42,283 nucleotides of DNA from an uncultured Acidobacteriia bacterium. GTDB taxonomy: Bacteria > Acidobacteriota > Terriglobia > Bryobacterales > Bryobacteraceae. Location: assembly GCA_903881085.1 (NCBI GenBank), contig CAIRSA010000442.1:1-42283 (forward strand), in the 5' to 3' direction. This document shows, piece after piece, positions 24,083 to 32,679 of the stretch. Both the position numbers and the translations under genes were made by a program. The notes beneath the pieces were generated by a model, which did no database searches, had not been told where the DNA came from, and saw nothing but the letters and a program-made list of their open reading frames with translations. Each line of letters opens with the position of its first letter. The first letter of the stretch is position 1.

Positions 24083-25516
24083 ATGCACACTGTCGACTTG
24101 GCCGTCATCGTTCTTTATCTGATCGGAATCACGATCTTCGGGGCGCAATTCAAGAGCTCGCAGAAGACCTTGAAAGACTACTTTCTGGGCGGGCGCAACA
24201 CCCCGTGGTGGGCGATCGCTTTCTCAATCGTTTCAGCGGAAACCAGCACATTGACCGTCATCGGCACACCGGCGATTTCCTTTGGTGGCAATCTCGGTTT
24301 TTTGCAGGTGGTAGCGGGGTACCTACTGGCGCGTGTCGTCATCTCAACGCTCTTTCTGCCGCACTATTTTCGCGGTGAAATGTTTACAGCATACGAACTG
24401 ATGCAGCGCCGTTTCGGTCCGCGCATCCGCAAATTGACCGCAGGAAGTTTTCTGGTGTTGCGTGCCATGGCCGAGGGCGTGCGGGTGTTTGCGATTTCGA
24501 TTGTTGTCTCGATCATTCTGGGCACTGGTGAAGTTTCGTCGATCATCCTGATTGTCTGCCTGACACTTTTTTACACCTTTGAAGGCGGCATGACTGCGGT
24601 GATCTGGACTGACGTGGTGCAGATGTTCCTTTATGTTGCTGGCGCGCTGTTGAGCCTGTTTGTAATTCTCGGCAAGATTGATGGCGGTTGGGACCACGTC
24701 GCGGCCGTCGCGTCTGCCGCGGATAAATTTCGCATCTTCGATTTCGGGCTCGATTTCACCAAGGCCTATACATTCTGGGGCGGCTTTTTCGGCGGCTGTT
24801 TCCTTACCACCGCCAGCCATGGCACCGAGCAATTAATGGTGCAGCGGTTGCTCGCCGCCAAGAACGAGCGCGAGAGCCGGCTGGCGCTGTTTTCCAGCTG
24901 GGCCGTGATCTGTTTCCAATTCACTTTGTTCCTGATCATAGGCCTGATCCTCTACGTTTACTATGGCGACACGAAGCTGCCGCTGCCGGCAAAACTCGAC
25001 CGTATTTATCCGCAGTTCATCTGGGATAATCTGCCGCCTGGCGTGGCCGGACTGACCATTGCCGCGATTTTGGCTGCGGCCATGAGCAACTTGAGTGCGG
25101 CATTAAACGCGCTGGCATCCACAACCATCATGGATTTCCTGAAGCCGATGGCGAAGATTCATCGCAGTGAAGAACAATACCTGCGCCTGGCCAAGTGGGC
25201 GACCGTCGGGTGGGGCGTGGTTCTTTTCCTGATCGGGTTGGTGGCGAAGAAAGTGGATTCGGTTTTGGAGGCTGGGCTTTCCATCGCGTCCATCGTTTAT
25301 GGGGCTTTGTTAGGCGTTTTCCTGCTTGGTATTTTAACCAAACGGGTGGGCGAAGTGGCAGCGATGTGCGGCATGACGGTAGGCCTGCTTTTGATGTTGT
25401 ACATTAAGTTTGCGACCCCCATTGCCTGGACGTGGTACGTGATGATCGGGAGTTCGGCGACGGTGATTACCGGTTATGCCGCCTCATTCATAGTAAGGGA
25501 GAAAGAGAATGTCTGA
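24083..25516 (+). CDS. Sodium:solute symporter (SSS) family transporter
   Basis: A 477-residue inner-membrane protein with about 13 hydrophobic segments. It follows the SSS/SLC5 fold: DYFLGGRNTPWWAIAFSIV in the first helix region with a Ser/Thr-rich unwound stretch (SAETSTLTVIG), FRGEMFTAYELMQRRFG between helices, and TTASHGTEQLMVQRLLAAK, a strong family block near residue 245. It would import a solute with sodium; the substrate (sugar, nucleoside, amino acid or sialic acid type) cannot be told. TAGAAT at 24063-24068 could be a -10 box; no Shine-Dalgarno sequence precedes ATG 24083. The gene overlaps the next transporter by eight bases. Confidence 0.88.
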   Translation: MHTVDLAVIVLYLIGITIFGAQFKSSQKTLKDYFLGGRNTPWWAIAFSIVSAETSTLTVIGTPAISFGGNLGFLQVVAGYLLARVVISTLFLPHYFRGEMFTAYELMQRRFGPRIRKLTAGSFLVLRAMAEGVRVFAISIVVSIILGTGEVSSIILIVCLTLFYTFEGGMTAVIWTDVVQMFLYVAGALLSLFVILGKIDGGWDHVAAVASAADKFRIFDFGLDFTKAYTFWGGFFGGCFLTTASHGTEQLMVQRLLAAKNERESRLALFSSWAVICFQFTLFLIIGLILYVYYGDTKLPLPAKLDRIYPQFIWDNLPPGVAGLTIAAILAAAMSNLSAALNALASTTIMDFLKPMAKIHRSEEQYLRLAKWATVGWGVVLFLIGLVAKKVDSVLEAGLSIASIVYGALLGVFLLGILTKRVGEVAAMCGMTVGLLLMLYIKFATPIAWTWYVMIGSSATVITGYAASFIVREKENV

Positions 25517-26852
25517 GTTAAAACGCGACCTCGGCCTGTGGGGCGCCGTCGCAATTGTGATTGGGACGGTGATTGGCAGCGGCATTTTCCTTGTGCCAAA
25601 AACGATGGTGCAGAAGGTCGGCTCGCCGGAGATGGTCTTTGCCGTGTTCGTCTTCGGCGGATTGCTCTCGCTCGCCGGTGCACTCACCTATGCGGAATTG
25701 GCGGCCGCGATGCCGGAAGCAGGCGGCGAATACGTTTATCTGCGCGAAGCCTACGGGCCGATGTGGGCGTTTCTATATGGCTGGACGCAGATGTGGGTTG
25801 CCAAATCCGGCTCGATCGCAACGTTGGCAACGGCCTTTTTCTATTACCTCGCAAATTTCTTCCCTCAATTGGACACGGTGATCGCGCAACTTCCGTTTGG
25901 CTTGGAACTGCGGCAAGGGCAGTTGCTGGCGATGGCGGTCATCGCGTTCCTGGCCTTTGTAAACTATTTCGGCGTAAAAATCGGCGGCAACGTGCAGGTG
26001 GTTGTGACTATCGTAAAAGTCGCGCTGATCGCGGTAATTATTGTTGTTGGCTTGACCTCCAGCCAGGGCACCATTGCGAATTACCATACTTCGATTCCGG
26101 CCGTTGGCGGCATTACCGGCTTTTTCGCGGCGCTGGTGGCCGCCCTTTGGGCTTATGACGGCTGGAATAATGTGAGCATGGTTTCGAGTGAGATTCGCAA
26201 TCCACAGAGGAATCTTCCGCTGGCATTGATCGCGGGTTCGCTGGCAGTCATGGCAATTTATCTGCTCGCAAACCTTGCGTATTTCTACGTACTGCCTGCC
26301 GCGGGTGTGGCGGCGAGTGACCGCGTGGCCGCCGAGATGATGCGCAAGATTTGGGGCGCTGGAGGCGCCAATGCGGTGAGCGTGGCGGCAATGATCTCGA
26401 TATTCGCCGCGCTCAATGGATCTATTCTTACCGGCGCCCGCGTTCCGTTTGCAATGGCCCGTGATGGACTATTCTTTAAGTCGATTGGTGTTGTTCACCC
26501 TAATCATTTCACGCCGGCCACTTCCATCCTTGCGCTGAGCGGATGGAGCATGGTGCTGGTATTAAGCGGAAAGTACGATCAGCTTTATACGTACGTAATT
26601 TTTGCCAGTTGGATTTTGTACGGTATGGCGACCGCTTCGGTGATTGTATTGCGGCGAAAGCGGCCGGATATGGCGAGACCATACCGCGCTCTGGGTTACC
26701 CGGTGGTGCCGATGGTCTTCGTATTAGTTGCGGCGCTTCTTATTTTCAACACCTTGCGCGAGTCGCCACGGGAATCCATCATGGGACTAGTACTAATTGG
26801 AGCGGGATTGCCATTCTATTTCTATTGGAAGAAGAAGAATTCCGCACAATAA
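25509..26852 (+). CDS. APC-superfamily amino acid permease
   Basis: A 447-residue membrane protein with about 12 segments. The first helix has the APC substrate loop GTVIGSGIF (near residue 16-24), followed by the family blocks ALTYAELAAAMPEAGGEYVYLREAYGP (in two parts), LWAYDGWNNVSMVSSEIRNP near residue 210 and a late segment FAMARDGLFFKSIG. It resembles LAT-type exchangers and the SteT serine/threonine exchanger more than proton-driven permeases, so exchange is a fair guess. AAGGGAGA lies just before ATG 25509. Overlap with the SSS gene means the two transporters are made from one transcript. Confidence 0.88.
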   Translation: MSELKRDLGLWGAVAIVIGTVIGSGIFLVPKTMVQKVGSPEMVFAVFVFGGLLSLAGALTYAELAAAMPEAGGEYVYLREAYGPMWAFLYGWTQMWVAKSGSIATLATAFFYYLANFFPQLDTVIAQLPFGLELRQGQLLAMAVIAFLAFVNYFGVKIGGNVQVVVTIVKVALIAVIIVVGLTSSQGTIANYHTSIPAVGGITGFFAALVAALWAYDGWNNVSMVSSEIRNPQRNLPLALIAGSLAVMAIYLLANLAYFYVLPAAGVAASDRVAAEMMRKIWGAGGANAVSVAAMISIFAALNGSILTGARVPFAMARDGLFFKSIGVVHPNHFTPATSILALSGWSMVLVLSGKYDQLYTYVIFASWILYGMATASVIVLRRKRPDMARPYRALGYPVVPMVFVLVAALLIFNTLRESPRESIMGLVLIGAGLPFYFYWKKKNSAQ

Positions 26853-26897
26853 CAATAAACCCGCTCTACCCCGAAAAAGGGGGTGGGATATCATTTT

Positions 26898-26917
26898 TTG
26901 TTCTGAAATCAGAACAA
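26898..26917. promoter_or_regulatory. 20-base palindrome upstream of the AT-hook gene
   Basis: TTGTTCTGA and TCAGAACAA are perfect nine-base arms with an AA spacer. It lies 122 bases before the AT-hook gene start and 46 bases after the permease stop. It could be an operator for the next gene or a hairpin ending the transporter transcript. The rest of the 186-base gap shows no gene. Confidence 0.45.
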
Positions 26918-27038
26918 ACCTCTTGAAAACTTCACGAAAATAGGTTAAAACTGCTTATAAGGCAGTGCGCGGATGGCTCGCCTGTTCCGAAAACAGATCA
27001 GCCGGCCGACTTGGGCACAGGATTCAGGAGCTAATAGA

Positions 27039-27242
27039 ATGGACGTCACGAAGATTCTTACCGAATTAAGGGAAGAGCGGGAACAACTCGAAGAGGCAAT
27101 TATCAGCCTGGAACGGCTGGCAAGAGGACGCGGTAAACGGCGTGGCCGTCCGCCATCCTGGTTGAACGAAGCGAAAAAGAGGGGTCGTCCTCCAGGAAGC
27201 AAGAACAAAACCACGGCGCAGGCAAAAGCACAGGCTTCCTAA
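27039..27242 (+). CDS. Small AT-hook DNA-binding protein
   Basis: A 67-residue protein. ATG 27039 is chosen because AGGAG at 27026-27030 sits eight bases upstream; an upstream in-frame ATG at 26973 has no ribosome site. Residues 1-30 form a likely coiled-coil helix (VTKILTELREEREQLEEAI). The tail carries two AT-hook cores, RGRPP, in GKRRGRPPSW and KKRGRPPGSKNK, which bind the minor groove of AT-rich DNA. A dimeric helix plus paired hooks suggests a nucleoid-associated or accessory regulatory protein. Its small size and its own upstream palindrome suggest an independent, possibly self-regulated gene. Confidence 0.75.
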   Translation: MDVTKILTELREEREQLEEAIISLERLARGRGKRRGRPPSWLNEAKKRGRPPGSKNKTTAQAKAQAS

Positions 27243-27263
27243 TTCGTTTTTATATCGGATGAG

Positions 27264-27296
27264 CCGTTGGGACCCGACCAGGCCGGGCCCCAACGG
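27264..27296. terminator. Hairpin between convergent genes
   Basis: CCGTTGGGACCCG and CGGGCCCCAACGG pair with one mismatch. The stem lies between the AT-hook gene stop (27242) and the stop of the reverse gene (27300), so it could end transcription from both. Only a short AT-rich tail, TATTTAATAG, follows on the forward strand, so it is not a textbook terminator. Confidence 0.6.
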
Positions 27297-27299
27297 TAT

Positions 27300-29612
27300 T
27301 TAATAGATAAGGTACTTGGCGCGTTTTGCAGTGAAATCCTGCAGAGAATCCATCTGTACCTGTTGAATCTGCCTTGGGTCCTTTCCTGCCTTCATCGACT
27401 CAATCGTCTCTTTATTTCCTATCAGGCGTTTGCTCACCTCGAACTGAATCTTGCCTGGAAAGAGTTTGTCCAGGCCAACGCCGATTTCCATGCCCAGGCG
27501 CACGGAATCGAAGGCCATTCGATCGGTGATGACAAATCGAACGCCTTCAATCTCCTTGCCCTTGAAGTTGGAATCCGTCGGCGTAAAGCGCGTGGCGTAA
27601 AAGCGAACTCCGGGAATGCTGCGCCCGTTCAGATGACGGGCGAGCTTTGCGCCATCGATCCAATCCGCTCCCATCTGTTCGAAGGGCGCATCGGTGCCGC
27701 GCCCGACCGAGTAGTTTTTGGAATATTCGAGCATGCCCACGCCCGGATATAGTAATGCGGCGGTCAGCGAGCGCATGTTTGGTGAGGGGTTAACCCACAC
27801 CAGGCCCGTAGAATCGAACCAGTCTCCACGTGACCAGTTTTTCATTTTGATGACGTGCAAATCGGCTCCGGCTTTCTCTTCCGCATTAATCATTGTGGCC
27901 AATTCGCCAAGCGTCATGCCGTGCCGCAAGGGTAGCGGATAGCATCCGACAAATGAGATTAAATCGCGGTCGAGCATGGGACCTTCGACTTTAATTCCAT
28001 TGATTGGGTTGGGCCTGTCCAGAACATAGAACGGGATCTTGTTCTTGGCCGCCTCCTCCATGGCATTTTTCAAGGTGGCGAGATAGGTGTAAAACCGTGC
28101 GCCAATGTCCTGGATATCGAAGACCATGACGTCAATGCCTTTCAGCATTTCCGCCGAAGGTCTGCGATTCTCGCCGGAATAGAGACTCCAAACCGGCAAG
28201 CCCGAGGCTGTATCTTTGGAGTGGCCGATGTTTTCATGGTCCTCCTTGCCGACAATGCCGTGTTCGGGTGAATATAGCGAAACGAGATTCACTCCGCTCT
28301 TTAGCATGGCGTCGATATTGCGCATGCCGTTCTTTGCGCGGCCGGTATGATTGGTGATCAAGCCGACTCGCTTCCCCTTGAATGGGGCGAAATTCTCAGC
28401 GGCAAGAACGTCAAATCCGTTTAGCACTTCGGCATTGTGCGCAGCCGGGCGGCGAATTCCCGCGCCGGATAATGTTTCGTTATAACCGGTGAGGGTGAGG
28501 CCCTGGACATCGATTCCGAGCGAGCCGGCAACGATGGTTGCAATCCGCGCACGCAGGCTGGTGGTAGCAGGACGGCGATGTGGATGTACACTGTTGGACA
28601 GCATGATCACGTACGATTTTGTGGCCGGGTCAATCCAGATAGAAGTGCCGGTAAACCCAGTGTGGCCGAACGATCCGATGGGATATAATTCTCCGCGATT
28701 GCCGGCGAAAGGACTGTCCATATCCCAACCGAGTCCGCGAAGGATTGTTTGATCGGGCGGTGTTTGCGGCTCTGTGAATTTACGGACGACAAGAGGACTG
28801 AACAGTTTCACGCCGTCATATTCGCCCTGGTGAATCATCATTTCGGCGAACCGCTGCAGATCGCGGGCGGTTGTGAATAAGCCGGCGTGGCCAGCGACGC
28901 CGCCCATATACCTGGTTGTTTCATCGTGAACGACTCCGCGCAAGGGGCCGGGGTCTCCGCTGTAGTGTTCCGTCGGGGCGATGCGCGGACGCAGCGAGGC
29001 AGGCGGATTGAACATGCTTTCGGTCATCCCCAGTGGCAGGAAGACTTCCTGTCGAGAGTATTCATCGACGCGGCGGCCGGAGATGCGGCGGACTATTTCT
29101 CCGAGCAGGATGAAATTGATGTCGCTATAAACGAACTTCTCGCCGGGCGGGGAAGTGGGTTTGTCGATCAGGGCCTTTTTAACTCCTAGTTCGTAGCCGC
29201 TCCACACGGGCCTGAGGTCGAGGTCAGGGCGCAGGCCGGAAAAATGCGTCATCAGATTGCGCACCGTGATGTCGCTTTTGCCACCCTGGAATTCCGGAAG
29301 ATAAACCGTTACGCGGTCATTGAGACGAATCTTTCCCTGTTGGAAAAGCTTCATGATGGAGGACGTGGTGGCGATGACTTTGGTGAGCGAAGCGGCGTCG
29401 AAGATCGTATCGGGCGTCATCGCTTCACGCTGCGGCACCAGGCTGCGCTGGCCATAGGCTTTGTAGTGCAGGGTCCTGCCGTCCTGGCCTACCAGAAGTA
29501 CGGCTCCAGGCATCTGCCCGGCTTGGATGGCGGCCTCCATTGCTTCGTCGAGGCCGGCGATTTGCGGATATGCTGTAGCAGCCGCAAGGAGTGCGGCTAA
29601 GAGAAGTTTCAT
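27300..29612 (-). CDS. Serine beta-lactamase-like domain fused to NamZ (DUF1343) exo-muramidase
   Basis: A 770-residue secreted protein. After a signal peptide (KLLLAALLAAATA), residues about 20-350 are a class C beta-lactamase/esterase-type domain with SLTK (nucleophile Ser75, Lys78), YSD at 162-164 in place of the usual YxN, and HTG near 314. Residues about 395-770 are a DUF1343 domain (RVGLITNHTGRAKNG, SPEHGIVGKEDHENI, VFDIQDIGARFYTYL, VLDRPNPI, SVGRGTDAPFEQ). Characterised NamZ releases terminal N-acetylmuramic acid from peptidoglycan chains. Fusion to a penicillin-binding-type hydrolase suggests combined trimming of peptides and glycans in the periplasm. AGGA precedes ATG 29612. It overlaps phhB by four bases and is probably co-transcribed with it. 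Confidence 0.9.
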   Translation of the reverse strand: MKLLLAALLAAATAYPQIAGLDEAMEAAIQAGQMPGAVLLVGQDGRTLHYKAYGQRSLVPQREAMTPDTIFDAASLTKVIATTSSIMKLFQQGKIRLNDRVTVYLPEFQGGKSDITVRNLMTHFSGLRPDLDLRPVWSGYELGVKKALIDKPTSPPGEKFVYSDINFILLGEIVRRISGRRVDEYSRQEVFLPLGMTESMFNPPASLRPRIAPTEHYSGDPGPLRGVVHDETTRYMGGVAGHAGLFTTARDLQRFAEMMIHQGEYDGVKLFSPLVVRKFTEPQTPPDQTILRGLGWDMDSPFAGNRGELYPIGSFGHTGFTGTSIWIDPATKSYVIMLSNSVHPHRRPATTSLRARIATIVAGSLGIDVQGLTLTGYNETLSGAGIRRPAAHNAEVLNGFDVLAAENFAPFKGKRVGLITNHTGRAKNGMRNIDAMLKSGVNLVSLYSPEHGIVGKEDHENIGHSKDTASGLPVWSLYSGENRRPSAEMLKGIDVMVFDIQDIGARFYTYLATLKNAMEEAAKNKIPFYVLDRPNPINGIKVEGPMLDRDLISFVGCYPLPLRHGMTLGELATMINAEEKAGADLHVIKMKNWSRGDWFDSTGLVWVNPSPNMRSLTAALLYPGVGMLEYSKNYSVGRGTDAPFEQMGADWIDGAKLARHLNGRSIPGVRFYATRFTPTDSNFKGKEIEGVRFVITDRMAFDSVRLGMEIGVGLDKLFPGKIQFEVSKRLIGNKETIESMKAGKDPRQIQQVQMDSLQDFTAKRAKYLIY

Positions 29613-29899
29613 AGAAGTTTTCCTGCCAGGGCCTCTAAAGTCTTTGCGAGTTGGACGTCTTTTTCGCTGATGCCGCCGGCGTCGTGTGTGGTTAGATCGA
29701 TGGTGACGCTGCTATAGACATTCGCCCATTCCGGATGGTGGTTTTCTTTTTCGATAGCGATGGCTGCCGTGGCCATGAAACCGAAGGCGTGAATGAAGTC
29801 AGCGAATTTGTACTCGCGGTGGAGCTTCTCATTGACGAGAGTCCAGCCAGGAAGTGTCAAAAGCGCCGCGGTGATTTCGTCGGGCGAAAGTTTGTGCAT
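29609..29899 (-). CDS. phhB: Pterin-4a-carbinolamine dehydratase
   Basis: A 96-residue enzyme that recycles the 4a-hydroxy-tetrahydropterin formed by aromatic amino acid hydroxylases. The family core is intact: IEKENHHPEWANVYSSV with the paired His at the active site, then IDLTTHDAGGIS. Length matches the family. It lies upstream of, and overlaps by four bases with, the beta-lactamase/NamZ gene, a link with no obvious metabolic logic. No phenylalanine hydroxylase is in the window. GAGG lies only two bases before the ATG. Confidence 0.92.
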   Translation of the reverse strand: MHKLSPDEITAALLTLPGWTLVNEKLHREYKFADFIHAFGFMATAAIAIEKENHHPEWANVYSSVTIDLTTHDAGGISEKDVQLAKTLEALAGKLL

Positions 29900-29984
29900 T
29901 GCCTCTAGTGTGAGGCGCTTGGGATTTCGGTGTCAATGGGAATAGAAACGCCGGAGTACGGCATTCAAGCGCCAGGAGCTGTTT

Positions 29985-30704
29985 ATGATTTCCAAATTTC
30001 TTTTGGGCGGGCTGGTGCTGGCGAACCTGAGTTTCGCGGCAAACACGCCGGTGCTGGTTGAATTGTTTACTTCGGAAGGTTGCTCCAGTTGCCCTCCGGC
30101 GGACCTTCTGCTGCGGCGTTTGGAGAAGGAACAACCGGTGCCAGGCGCGGAAATCATTGTGATTAGCGAACACGTGGATTACTGGAATTACCTGGGGTGG
30201 CGCGATCCGTTTTCCTCGGCGGAATTCACGCGGCGTCAGCAGACCTATGCGAAGAGGTTTTATCGCGATGGTCCGTACACGCCGCAGATGGTGGTGAATG
30301 GCGAGACGGAGTTTGTCGGGAGCGACGCACGGCTGGCGCAAAAGTCGATTGCCGCGGCGGCTACGCAGGCGGGTGTTGCTGTTCGGTTGAAGTGGGCAGT
30401 TCCGGGAAAGGTTCTGGTTGAGGCCGATTCACTTGCCGGCGGTAAGGTTAAAAATGCGGAAGTGTTTGTCGTTGTGGCGCGCGATGAGGTGACTTCCGAT
30501 GTTTCGCGCGGCGAAAACAGCGGACGCAAACTTCAGCATGTTTCAGTGGCTGGCAAGATGATGGTGGCCGGCAAGCTCAGCGCATCGGCAGGGCTATCGA
30601 AGGAGTTGCAGATCGACGCTGGCGGCGGACGAGTGATCGCATTCGTCCAGGCGCAGGATCAGGGGCGAATTCTTGGGGCGGCGATTTTGCGGGCAAAGCC
30701 GTAA
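29985..30704 (+). CDS. DUF1223 thioredoxin-fold secreted protein
   Basis: A 239-residue protein with a signal peptide (MISKFLLGGLVLANLSFA) and a DUF1223 domain. The redox-like motif CSSCPPAD (Cys33, Cys36) follows VELFTSEG, and later family blocks are seen: SEHVDYWNYLGWRDPF near residue 66, RFYRDGPYTPQMVVNG near 90. The fold is thioredoxin-like, so a thiol-disulfide role in the envelope is likely, but no partner is known to me. AGGAG at 29974-29978 supports ATG 29985. It is followed by the sulfatase gene after 29 bases, on the same strand. Confidence 0.85.
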   Translation: MISKFLLGGLVLANLSFAANTPVLVELFTSEGCSSCPPADLLLRRLEKEQPVPGAEIIVISEHVDYWNYLGWRDPFSSAEFTRRQQTYAKRFYRDGPYTPQMVVNGETEFVGSDARLAQKSIAAAATQAGVAVRLKWAVPGKVLVEADSLAGGKVKNAEVFVVVARDEVTSDVSRGENSGRKLQHVSVAGKMMVAGKLSASAGLSKELQIDAGGGRVIAFVQAQDQGRILGAAILRAKP

Positions 30705-30733
30705 CCGGTCTCCGTTTCGATACAATTCAGGGG

Positions 30734-32608
30734 ATGAGTTTATCCCGCCGTTCTTTCATTGCTGCATTGGGCGCAGCCCCCTGGGTGCGCGCCGCCGCCG
30801 AGCCGAGGCCGAATATTCTGTGGATCACAACGGAAGATATCGGTCAGGAACTAGGCTCGTATGGAGATCCCTACGCGGTAACGCCTGTGCTGGATGCGCT
30901 GGCAAAGAAGGGCTTCAAATTTCGCAACGCGTGGTCAAATGCGCCGGTGTGCGCACCGGCGCGGACCACGATCATCTCTGGTCTGTATCCGACGTCGACT
31001 GGCGCGGAGCACATGCGCAGCATGACACGCCTGCCCGCGAGCATCAAAATGTTCCCCTGTTATCTGCGTGAAGCGGGCTATTACACTTCCAACAACGCGA
31101 AAGAAGATTACAACCTTGAGCACACGGGCGAGGTTTGGGACGAGTCGTCAAAAAAGGCGCATTGGCGCAACCGCAAGCCCGGGCAGCCGTTCTTTTCCGT
31201 GTTCAACAATCTGATCACGCACGAGAGCCAGATCATCAAGCGGCCGCACACGTTTGTGCATGATCCGGCGAAGGCGCGCGTTCCGGCCTATCATCCAGAT
31301 ACGAAGGAAGTCCGCGAGGATTGGGCGGAATACTACGACAACATCAGCACGATGGACGGCCAATCAGGCGATCTGCTGAAGGAGTTGGAGAAGGACGGCC
31401 TGGCTGAGGATACGATCATCGTATTCTTCGGCGATCATGGAGCGGGCATGCCGCGCAGCAAAAGGTTCCCTTACAATTCCGGTCTGCGTGTGCCTCTGAT
31501 TATTTATATTCCGGAAAAGTTTAAGCAATTGCGGCCGAAGCAATATCGTCCGGGGCAGACTTCGGAGCATATGGTGGCATTTGTCGATCTGGCGCCCACG
31601 ATGCTGAGCGTGGCTGGAATCAAGCCTCCAGCGCATATGCAGGGCTCGCCATTCATGGGACAGTTTATTTCCGGTACGCGCCAGTTCAACTTTGGATTCC
31701 GCGGGCGCATGGACGAGCGTTACGATCTGATGCGCAGCCTGTGCGATCAACGTTATGTCTATATTCGGAACTACATGCCGCAGCGGATTTACGGGCAGTA
31801 TGTCGGCACAATGTTCCAGACGCCGACTACGCAAGTGTGGAAGAAGATGTACGACGAGGGCAAGCTGAATGAAGCCCAGAGCCATTTCTGGCGGACGAAG
31901 CCGCCTGAGGAGTTTTACGATCTGCAGAATGATCGGGATGAGGTGAACAACCTGATCCATTCGCCTGCGCATCAGGAGATGATCGAGCGATTCCGCGCCG
32001 GAAACATCGAACATCTCATTCGCATTCGCGATGTGGGCTTTCTGCCCGAGGGTGAGATTCATTCGCGGGCGGAGGGTTCGTCGCCGTATGAGGTTGGGCA
32101 CGACGAGAAGCGTTATCCGTTTAAGCGCGTGCTGGCGGTGGCGGATGCGGCGTCGATGATGAAGATGAACGCGGTGCCGGAGTTAGTGAAGGGCCTTTCC
32201 GATCCTGATAGCTGCGTGCGGTACTGGGCGGCGTCGGGGATTGTGATGCGAGGTGCGGCGGGATTGAAGGCCGCCAAGGCTGCCATGACTGCGGCGCTAG
32301 CCGATCCTGCTCCTTACGTGCGTGCGGTGGCGGCAGAGTCGTTTGCATGGCACGGTGAGCCTGTCGAAGTGCGCAAGGCGTTGGACGTTTTGCTGGCGCT
32401 GGTGCCGGCGAAACAGAATGGCGGCTTTGTGGCGTTGTGGGCGCTGGATATTATTGACCGGTTGGGTGACCTTGCCAAGCCGATTATGCCTGAAGTGCTG
32501 AAGGCTAATGTTGAGGACTCACGGCTGCCTGCGCGGAGTCGTCAGTATGGTCCGCGGATTATGGCGAAGTTCAAGGGTGAGAAGCCGAAGGGCGGGGGGG
32601 AAGATTAG
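30734..32608 (+). CDS. Tat-exported type I sulfatase with C-terminal HEAT repeats
   Basis: A 624-residue sulfatase. It begins with a twin-arginine signal (SLSRRSFIAALGAAPWVRA). The formylglycine site is CAPAR at residues 73-77, so the Cys needs oxidation by a sulfatase-maturing enzyme not seen here. Metal and substrate residues appear in ILWITTEDIG (Glu-Asp where Asp-Asp is more usual) and FFGDHGAGMPRSKRFP near residue 233. Residues about 470-610 add helical HEAT-like repeats (VPELVKGLSDPDSCVRYWAA, PAPYVRAVAAESFAWHGEP), likely for binding or assembly. Sulfatases of this form are common in polysaccharide degraders; the substrate is unknown. Confidence 0.88.
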   Translation: MSLSRRSFIAALGAAPWVRAAAEPRPNILWITTEDIGQELGSYGDPYAVTPVLDALAKKGFKFRNAWSNAPVCAPARTTIISGLYPTSTGAEHMRSMTRLPASIKMFPCYLREAGYYTSNNAKEDYNLEHTGEVWDESSKKAHWRNRKPGQPFFSVFNNLITHESQIIKRPHTFVHDPAKARVPAYHPDTKEVREDWAEYYDNISTMDGQSGDLLKELEKDGLAEDTIIVFFGDHGAGMPRSKRFPYNSGLRVPLIIYIPEKFKQLRPKQYRPGQTSEHMVAFVDLAPTMLSVAGIKPPAHMQGSPFMGQFISGTRQFNFGFRGRMDERYDLMRSLCDQRYVYIRNYMPQRIYGQYVGTMFQTPTTQVWKKMYDEGKLNEAQSHFWRTKPPEEFYDLQNDRDEVNNLIHSPAHQEMIERFRAGNIEHLIRIRDVGFLPEGEIHSRAEGSSPYEVGHDEKRYPFKRVLAVADAASMMKMNAVPELVKGLSDPDSCVRYWAASGIVMRGAAGLKAAKAAMTAALADPAPYVRAVAAESFAWHGEPVEVRKALDVLLALVPAKQNGGFVALWALDIIDRLGDLAKPIMPEVLKANVEDSRLPARSRQYGPRIMAKFKGEKPKGGGED

Positions 32609-32632
32609 GGGGCTTTGACGGGGAAACCGAAA

Positions 32633-32668
32633 AGGCGAGTGCCACTCGCCTGCAGATTGCCAATCTGC
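32633..32668. repeat. Two tandem hairpins between convergent genes
   Basis: AGGCGAGT, loop GCC, ACTCGCCT (32633-32651) is followed at once by GCAGATT, loop GCC, AATCTGC (32652-32668). Both stems are perfect. They lie between the ends of the sulfatase and chlorite dismutase-family genes. No T-run follows. Both loops are the same GCC, which suggests a duplicated or paired REP-like element. Confidence 0.6.
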
Positions 32669-32679
32669 CCCACATTTTG

